Translations under genes and position numbers: made by a program | From: an uncultured Gammaproteobacteria bacterium | GTDB lineage: Bacteria; Pseudomonadota; Gammaproteobacteria; Pseudomonadales; UBA5518 | NCBI GenBank assembly: GCA_903921135.1 | Contig: CAIXOY010000690.1 | Span: 1 to 10,158 of the forward strand | Length of the DNA stretch: 10,158 nt | Direction: 5' to 3' | The notes under the pieces: generated by a model | Seen by the model: the letters and a program-made list of their open reading frames with translations, nothing else | What the model was told of the DNA's origin: nothing | The model's database searches: none | Shown: positions 7,529 to 10,158 of the stretch, in pieces | How the letters are laid out: each line of letters begins with the position of its first letter | Position numbering within the stretch: position 1 is the stretch's first letter

Positions 7529-7549
7529 TGGCGCCACCAATCGCCTCGC

Positions 7550-7570
7550 TTGAAGGAAGCCCCGCAGGGG
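7550..7570 (-). terminator. Weak terminator-like hairpin between the dehydrogenase and AraC genes
   Basis: On the minus strand CCCC-TGC-GGGG (7570-7560) is followed by CTTCCTTCA, a short pyrimidine-rich but not T-only tail. The stem is only 4 bp with a 3-nt loop, so it could at most reduce read-through from the dehydrogenase into the regulator. Confidence 0.25.
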
Positions 7571-7592
7571 GGATTGTGAGCCAACACCTGAT

Positions 7593-7620
7593 CAGCGCAC
7601 ACGCGCTGCAGCCTCGCTGC
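7593..7620. repeat. Two abutting stem-loops just downstream of the dehydrogenase stop
   Basis: CAGCGC (7593-7598) pairs with GCGCTG (7603-7608) across ACAC, a perfect 6-bp stem. It abuts GCAGC (7608-7612) pairing with GCTGC (7616-7620) across CTC. They lie 12 bp after the stop of the dehydrogenase gene on the minus strand. They may protect the 3' end of that message or help termination together with the hairpin at 7560-7570; neither has a U-tract. Confidence 0.35.
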
Positions 7621-7631
7621 GCTCTCCCACA

Positions 7632-10049
7632 TCATATCCGGGTGCGGGCTCCAGTCGAATCATAGGGCGGCTCCACGAGGATGCGCGCCGGGCGGCGTTC
7701 GCCCAGTACCGAAACATCGAGCGACACGGAGCTATCACAGAGCGCTGCATCGCAATAACCCATCGCAAGGCTGCGCCCGACGTAGTGCCCATACCCGCCT
7801 GAGGTCGTGAAGCCGACCTTGTGCTCTCCCATCCAGATGGGCTCGAAGCCCGAAGCGTCAGCATCGGTTGCATCGATCTCGAGCGTCACCAGCCGGCGGG
7901 CGGGCGATGTATCGCGATCACGTAATGCGGCATCGCGCCCGATGAAACGGGGTTTGTCGTAGGCGACGAAGCGTGACATCCCGCACATGCCAGGTGTGTA
8001 ATCGCGCGAAAACTCGCGCGACCAGATACCGTAACTCTTTTCCAGCCGCAAAGACTGCAGCGCATAGACGCCAAAGAATCGTGCGTCGAGCCCATCCATC
8101 GCCGCCACGATGTCGCCGTAGAGCGGGCGCAGGCAGGCCGCGGGAACGTAGACCTCGTATCCCAGTTCGCCCGACACGGACAGCCGCGCGACGATCGCCG
8201 GGGACGTACCGACCTCCAGCATGCGCACGCCCATGAACGGAAAGGCACCGTCACTCACGTCGGTGCTGACCAGGCGCTCCAACAGTTCGCGGGAACGTGG
8301 CCCCGCAAGGGCGAATCCAAGCAATTCCTCCGATCGATTGTGCAACGCCACGCCGGAACTCGGCAGGTGATCACGGAACCAGCGCATGTGCCAGGCCTGC
8401 AGGTAGCCCGAGCCAAACAGCATGTAGCGCTGCTCCGACAGGCACATGACGGTGAGATCGCCCATCAGCCGCCCCGTAGGCGCGAGCATCGGCGCAAGCC
8501 GCACCCTGCCGGGCACGGGCAGTCTGCAGGCCAGCAGCTCGTCAAGCCACTCGCGCGCGCCCGGTCCACTCACTTCGTACTTCGAAAACGTCGAGGCTTC
8601 GAGCACGCCCACCGACTCTCGTACGGCACGACACTCCGCAGCCACGAGAGGGAACGCATTCGATCGCCGGAAGCTCGGATTCTCTGCAGCCAGTTCGCCC
8701 GGCGCCCCGAAAAAGAGCGGCGTCTCGACGGCATAGCTGACGCCGAACACCGCATTTCGCTCGCGCATGGCGTCGTACACCGGCGTCGTACGCGCCGGCC
8801 GCGCGGCCGGCCACACCTCGTTCGGGTATGCCATGCGAAAGCGCCGTGAGTAAACCTCGCAAGCTTTCTTCGTGGTGTAGGCCGGCGTCGCGTAATCGCC
8901 GAAACGCGCGACGTCCATCGCGAAGATGTCGTCCTGAGGCTCGCCCTCGACTATCCACTGTGACAGCGCGAGGCCAATGCCGCCCCCCTGGGCAAAGCCT
9001 GCTAGAACTCCGCAGGCCGACCAGAAGTTGCGCAGACCCGGCACCGGACCCACCAGCGGATTGCCATCGGGCGTGAAGGTGAACGGGCCGTTGATGATGC
9101 GGCGGATCCCTGCACGGGCCACAGCAGGAAAGCGCCGGAATCCACGCTCGAGGTGATCGGTGAGGCGATCGAGCTGCGGGGGCAGTAGGTCGGTCTGGCC
9201 ATAGTCCCAGGGCGTGCCGTCCAAGGCCCAAGGCGTGGCTTCATGCTCGTAGAGCCCCACCAGCACGCCCTTGCCTTCCTGACGCAGGTAAATCTCGCCG
9301 TCGAGATCGACGATCATGGGCAGCATCTTCTGTCGCGCGGCAACATCCGGGATAGCCTCGGTCACGAGGTAGTGGTGCTCCATCGGGATCAGCGGCAGGC
9401 TCACGCCGGCCATGTGACCGACCTCGCGCGCCCATAGTCCGCCGGCATTGACCACGTGCTCGGCAATGATCGTGCCCTGCTCCGTGACCACCAGCCAGCC
9501 GCCGTCGCGGGCGGGTGCGAGTTCCACAACTCGCGTCTGCTGGTAGATTTCGGCACCTGCGAGACGCGCCGACTTCGCGAAGGCGTGGGTCGCGCCAGAG
9601 GGGTCGAGGTGCCCCTCGCGTGGGTCGAAGAGCGCACCGAGAATACCGGAGGTGTCCACGATCGGGCACATGCGCCGGACCTCCTCCGGACCGACCAGTT
9701 CGGTCTGCAGCCCGATTACACGGTGCCGCGCCCAGTCTGCCCGCAGATAGTCCCAGCGTTCCGGCGTGGCAGCCAGATTAAGCCCTCCAGTCAGGTGCAT
9801 GCCCACATCCTGCCCGGAGATGCCCTGCACCTCCTGGTAGACCGATATCGTGTAGTCCTGAAGGCGCGCGACGTTCATGTCGCTGTTCAGTGCGTGAAAG
9901 CCGCCTGCAGCATGCCAGGTGGAGCCGGCCGTGAGTTGCTTGCGCTCCACCAGCACTACGTCCTTCCAGCCGAGCTTGGTCAGGTGGTAAAGCACACTGC
10001 AGCCAACGATACCGCCACCGATCACCACCACTCTTGCGTGTGTCTTCAC
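7632..10049 (-). CDS. Dimethylglycine/sarcosine dehydrogenase-type FAD oxidoreductase with GcvT-like folate domain
   Basis: An 805-residue two-part enzyme. Residues 5-367 are a D-amino-acid-oxidase-type FAD domain: the Rossmann motif GGGIVG is at 11-16, and W45-H46-A-A-G matches the covalent FAD histidine of mitochondrial dimethylglycine dehydrogenase. A middle linker (FAO_M-like, about 368-425) leads to a GcvT-type aminomethyltransferase domain (about 427-700, with DYTPGMCGMSRFV at 683-695) and its C-terminal barrel (about 715-795). This architecture oxidises N-methyl groups of dimethylglycine or sarcosine and delivers the C1 unit to tetrahydrofolate as 5,10-methylene-THF. The length is close to the usual value for the family. 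I chose the GTG at 10049 because MKTHARVVVIGGG is the usual N-terminus of bacterial homologues; the frame is open to a GTG at 10097, and neither start has a strong ribosome binding site. It would act after the Rieske step. Which methylated amine it prefers cannot be told from sequence. Confidence 0.92.
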   Translation of the reverse strand: MKTHARVVVIGGGIVGCSVLYHLTKLGWKDVVLVERKQLTAGSTWHAAGGFHALNSDMNVARLQDYTISVYQEVQGISGQDVGMHLTGGLNLAATPERWDYLRADWARHRVIGLQTELVGPEEVRRMCPIVDTSGILGALFDPREGHLDPSGATHAFAKSARLAGAEIYQQTRVVELAPARDGGWLVVTEQGTIIAEHVVNAGGLWAREVGHMAGVSLPLIPMEHHYLVTEAIPDVAARQKMLPMIVDLDGEIYLRQEGKGVLVGLYEHEATPWALDGTPWDYGQTDLLPPQLDRLTDHLERGFRRFPAVARAGIRRIINGPFTFTPDGNPLVGPVPGLRNFWSACGVLAGFAQGGGIGLALSQWIVEGEPQDDIFAMDVARFGDYATPAYTTKKACEVYSRRFRMAYPNEVWPAARPARTTPVYDAMRERNAVFGVSYAVETPLFFGAPGELAAENPSFRRSNAFPLVAAECRAVRESVGVLEASTFSKYEVSGPGAREWLDELLACRLPVPGRVRLAPMLAPTGRLMGDLTVMCLSEQRYMLFGSGYLQAWHMRWFRDHLPSSGVALHNRSEELLGFALAGPRSRELLERLVSTDVSDGAFPFMGVRMLEVGTSPAIVARLSVSGELGYEVYVPAACLRPLYGDIVAAMDGLDARFFGVYALQSLRLEKSYGIWSREFSRDYTPGMCGMSRFVAYDKPRFIGRDAALRDRDTSPARRLVTLEIDATDADASGFEPIWMGEHKVGFTTSGGYGHYVGRSLAMGYCDAALCDSSVSLDVSVLGERRPARILVEPPYDSTGARTRI

Positions 10050-10158
10050 TGTTTGGTCTCGTCTGCTTGACGGGGAGCGTACCCGGACTACCTGCACTGC
10101 CCGGTGCGACTACATCAGGTCTCGGGGAATAGACCGTTGCCACGTCCGTTCGAAAACC
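10050..10158. promoter_or_regulatory. Upstream region of the dehydrogenase gene, no gene recognised
   Basis: The last 109 bases hold no gene I can support. On the minus strand this is the leader of the dehydrogenase gene. It contains an inverted repeat, GGTCT (10118-10122) with AGACC (10131-10135), and the heptamer GGTCTCG occurs at 10055-10061 and 10118-10124. No convincing promoter was seen. Confidence 0.3.

Noticed and set aside
6887..7579. Plus-strand open frame of 230 codons opposite the AraC gene
   Set aside because: It is antisense to clear AraC-family motifs, and its translation shows no family resemblance.
9456..10070. Plus-strand open frame of 204 codons opposite the dehydrogenase N-terminus
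   Set aside because: It lies over the FAD-binding domain, which is strongly conserved on the other strand; it looks like a shadow frame.
1..10158. Mobile element, CRISPR array, or tRNA/rRNA genes
   Set aside because: I saw no regularly spaced repeats, transposase or integrase motifs, or tRNA-like sequence in any gap.

Overview
The window is GC-rich bacterial DNA, most consistent with a Proteobacterium and probably an aerobic gammaproteobacterium. I infer that from the protein families and codon use; no rRNA or taxonomic marker is present. It holds six genes packed tightly together. Together they read as a catabolic locus for N-methylated (quaternary or tertiary) amines.

Layout, left to right. 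(1) Bases 1-1171, minus: a Rieske non-heme-iron oxygenase alpha subunit of the CntA / glycine-betaine-monooxygenase type, cut off by the left edge. (2) 1168-3165, minus: an exported CocE/NonD-family serine hydrolase, whose stop codon overlaps the Rieske start as ATGA. (3) 3430-4746, plus: a spinster-like MFS transporter, divergent from the hydrolase across a 264-bp intergenic region and the only plus-strand gene. (4) 4753-6312, minus: a trimethylamine-methyltransferase (MttB) superfamily protein without pyrrolysine, ending 6 bp from the MFS stop. (5) 6440-7528, minus: an AraC-family regulator. (6) 7632-10049, minus: a dimethylglycine/sarcosine-dehydrogenase-type flavoprotein fused to a GcvT-like folate domain.

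Proposed logic (inference). The MFS protein imports an N-methylated compound, or the product released from a larger ester or amide by the exported hydrolase. The Rieske oxygenase removes a methyl from the quaternary nitrogen using O2, releasing formaldehyde. The DMGDH-type flavoprotein removes further methyls and passes the C1 unit to tetrahydrofolate. The MttB-like protein offers a second, corrinoid-dependent route for methyl removal, though no corrinoid protein is visible here. The AraC protein would sense substrate or intermediate. The true substrate cannot be read from the sequence: betaine, carnitine, choline esters, stachydrine-like betaines and lipid headgroups all remain possible.

No tRNA, rRNA, CRISPR array, insertion sequence or integrase was seen. 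Several short inverted repeats lie in the four intergenic gaps and are possible operators or terminators. The most unusual points are the translationally coupled pair of exported hydrolase and Rieske oxygenase, and the presence of an O2-dependent demethylase and a corrinoid-type methyltransferase homologue in one locus.
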